A stretch of DNA of 8,270 nucleotides from an uncultured Nitrosomonadales bacterium (GTDB lineage Bacteria > Pseudomonadota > Gammaproteobacteria > Burkholderiales > Gallionellaceae), in NCBI GenBank assembly GCA_903934275.1, contig CAIZNF010000226.1:1-8270 (forward strand), read 5' to 3'. The translations under genes and the position numbers were made by a program. This document shows, piece by piece, positions 6,655 through 8,270 of the stretch. The notes beneath the pieces are model-generated. The model had not been told where the DNA came from and ran no database searches. It saw only the letters and a list, made by a program, of their open reading frames with translations. Numbering within the stretch: the stretch's first letter is position 1; every line of letters begins with the position of its first letter.

Positions 6655-8270
6655 ATGAATACCGCAACAAACTCACTATCTGCAACCTTCGATGGCTTGC
6701 TGAAAAAAACACTGCAATGCAGCCGTTATGCCAAGCATTTGCTGGAATCGGACCGCCCGCTACTGGATTGGTTGCAACAAAATCACACCACGACATGCAA
6801 CCGCGCGGAAATGTTGGCATTGTTGCAGGAATCCGATCCCCCTGATGAAACTACGGGTAAAACAACCAGCCCCCCCTCCCCCGCTAACGGTAAAGGGAAC
6901 ATTCGAATCGCTACCGCGACAAACTTGTTTGATTCGGAGTCCGACTTGGCACGCGCTGTACGCAGGTTGCGCAAGCAGGTGATGGTCAAGCTGATTTTGC
7001 GTGACCTCAACGGGTTGGCCGATTTGAACGAAGTGATGCAAGCGATGACCGCGCTGGCAGAAATATGCGTGCAGCAGGCTCAGGCCTGCCTGATGCAATC
7101 CCTGCGGACGCAATTCGGAAATCCGATAGGCGAAGCTAGCGGGATGCCTCAGGAATTGCTGGTCATCGGCATGGGCAAGCTGGGCGGCGGCGAATTGAAT
7201 GTTTCATCTGACATCGACTTGATTTTTGTCTATCCCGAAGACGGCGAAACCGATGGGCAACGCAAACTGAGCAACCATGAATTCTTTGCCCGGTTGGGCC
7301 GCCGCCTGATCAACATCATCAACGAACTTACCGCCGACGGTTATGTGTTCCGGGTGGATATGCGCTTGCGCCCTTACGGCGACAGCGGCCCGCTGGTGAC
7401 GAGTTTCGCCGCGCTGGAAGAGTATCTGATCAGCCAGGGGCGCGAATGGGAACGCTATGCATGGATCAAGGCGCGCGTGGTATCTCCGGCACAAAGCCCG
7501 CAAATCGCCGAACTGGAACGCCTGACGCAGCCGTTCATATTCCGCAAATATCTCGACTTCGGCGCGATTGATTCGATGCGCAAGTTGCACGCGCAAATTC
7601 GCCAGGAGGTACAACGCCGCGACCGGATCAACAACATCAAACTCGGCCCGGGCGGTATACGCGAAATCGAATTTACCGCACAGGTATTCCAACTGATACG
7701 CGGTGGACGCGATGCCCAACTGCGCATCCGCCCGACCCAAGAGACACTGCAACAACTCACCAGAGATAATCATTTGTCCGCCCAAGCAGTCGCCGAACTG
7801 GATGCAGCGTACATATTTTTGCGCAATCTGGAACACCGGCTGCAATATCTGGATGACCAGCAAACCCAGGAATTGCCGGAAAAATCCGAGGATCAGGAAA
7901 TTATCGCGCAAGCCATGGGATACACGGACTATGCCGCACTGCTGGATCAGCTCAATCGCCATTGTGCGCTGGTCAGCCAGCAATTCGGACAAATTTTCGG
8001 GGAACAGGATGAGGCACGGGACGGCACGCAATTCTGGAGCGAAGGTGTTACCGACGAAGAATTGGGCGCACACCTTGAAAGCCTCGGCTATCGCACTGCG
8101 GCCGATAGCGCACAGCGCTTACAGCAACTGCGCAGCGGCATTCGATACCGGCAATTGCCCGACCTCAGCCGGCAGCGCTTGGACAAACTGATCCCGCAAT
8201 TTGTCGCGTTAAGCGCGCAACACAGCGACCCGGATGCGACGCTTTCCCGGTTGCTGGCTTTGCTGGAAGC
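6655..8270 (+). CDS. glnE: Glutamine synthetase adenylyltransferase/adenylyl-removing enzyme, N-terminal part
   Basis: The first 538 codons plus two bases of an open frame that continues past the window; the E. coli protein is 946 residues. GlnE attaches and removes AMP on glutamine synthetase in response to glutamine and PII, tuning ammonia assimilation in the cytoplasm. The adenylyl-removing nucleotidyltransferase domain is here: GMGKLGGGELN (172-182) with SSDIDLIF, giving the metal-binding Asp186 and Asp188; VFRVDMRLRPYGDSGPLV (231-248); GREWERYAWIKARV (262-275); and NIKLGPGGIREIEF (327-340). The adenylyltransferase domain lies outside the window. The ATG at 6655 starts MNTATNSLSATFDGLL, with a weak GAAGAG upstream. 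Residues about 59-97, rich in Pro, Thr, Ser and Asp, look like an insertion relative to E. coli GlnE and overlap a REP-like palindrome. It is transcribed divergently from yhdP. Identification is secure. Confidence 0.96.
   Translation, partial: MNTATNSLSATFDGLLKKTLQCSRYAKHLLESDRPLLDWLQQNHTTTCNRAEMLALLQESDPPDETTGKTTSPPSPANGKGNIRIATATNLFDSESDLARAVRRLRKQVMVKLILRDLNGLADLNEVMQAMTALAEICVQQAQACLMQSLRTQFGNPIGEASGMPQELLVIGMGKLGGGELNVSSDIDLIFVYPEDGETDGQRKLSNHEFFARLGRRLINIINELTADGYVFRVDMRLRPYGDSGPLVTSFAALEEYLISQGREWERYAWIKARVVSPAQSPQIAELERLTQPFIFRKYLDFGAIDSMRKLHAQIRQEVQRRDRINNIKLGPGGIREIEFTAQVFQLIRGGRDAQLRIRPTQETLQQLTRDNHLSAQAVAELDAAYIFLRNLEHRLQYLDDQQTQELPEKSEDQEIIAQAMGYTDYAALLDQLNRHCALVSQQFGQIFGEQDEARDGTQFWSEGVTDEELGAHLESLGYRTAADSAQRLQQLRSGIRYRQLPDLSRQRLDKLIPQFVALSAQHSDPDATLSRLLALLE
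6868..6900. repeat. Degenerate REP-like palindrome inside glnE
   Basis: The core at 6874-6897 can be read as CCCT-CCC-CCG-CTAA-CGG-TAA-AGGG: outer CCCT/AGGG and inner CCG/CGG arms around the loop CTAA, with a mismatched 3x3 internal bulge. This closely resembles the widespread repetitive palindrome with CCCTCTCCCG and CGGGAGAGGG arms and a short loop, including the CAGCCC-type C-run beside it. In the glnE frame it reads SPPSPANGKGN without a stop. The opposite strand reads FPLPLAGEG, a peptide often seen when this repeat class is translated by mistake. The exact insertion borders cannot be set from one sequence. Confidence 0.5.

Noticed and set aside
7204..8073. A 289-codon open frame on the minus strand inside glnE
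   Set aside because: It lies wholly antisense to a clearly recognisable GlnE domain and has no recognisable motif. It is best explained by the codon bias of glnE.
1..8270. CRISPR arrays, tRNA or rRNA genes, transposases, toxin-antitoxin or defence genes
   Set aside because: No regularly spaced repeats, cloverleaf structures or characteristic protein motifs of these types were seen on either strand.

Overview
The window reads as ordinary chromosomal DNA from a Gram-negative bacterium. The gene set (yhdP, a Nit-type amidase, tldD, glnE), the protein sequences and the moderate GC content suggest a betaproteobacterium, perhaps of the Nitrosomonadales/Gallionellaceae type. The lineage is an inference; no rRNA or lineage marker is present.

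Layout. Positions 1-117 hold a short rightward reading frame that looks like the tail of a gene lying outside the window. It is broken by an amber codon and its final stop overlaps the tldD stop. Three leftward genes then lie head to tail and probably form one transcription unit, transcribed in the order yhdP (6377 to 2472), Nit-family carbon-nitrogen hydrolase (2430 to 1579) and tldD (1568 to 114). The tldD Shine-Dalgarno site overlaps the stop codon of the hydrolase gene. Between yhdP and the divergent glnE is a 277-base gap (6378-6654). About half of it is a 143-bp imperfect palindrome with 21-bp terminal inverted repeats, which looks like a MITE. GTTAGTC-type short repeats flank it. glnE starts at 6655 and runs off the right edge; its first 538 codons are present, covering the adenylyl-removing domain and the start of the central region.

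Functions. YhdP is a large AsmA-like envelope protein implicated in phospholipid traffic to the outer membrane. The Nit protein is probably a metabolite-repair amidase. TldD is half of the TldD/TldE (PmbA) metalloprotease. GlnE controls glutamine synthetase by adenylylation and deadenylylation. The three leftward genes are grouped in related bacteria, but no common pathway is evident.

I found no convincing new biological system. The most unusual signals are small: a degenerate REP-like palindrome that appears to sit in frame inside glnE, the MITE-like element in the divergent promoter region, and the amber-interrupted frame at the left edge.
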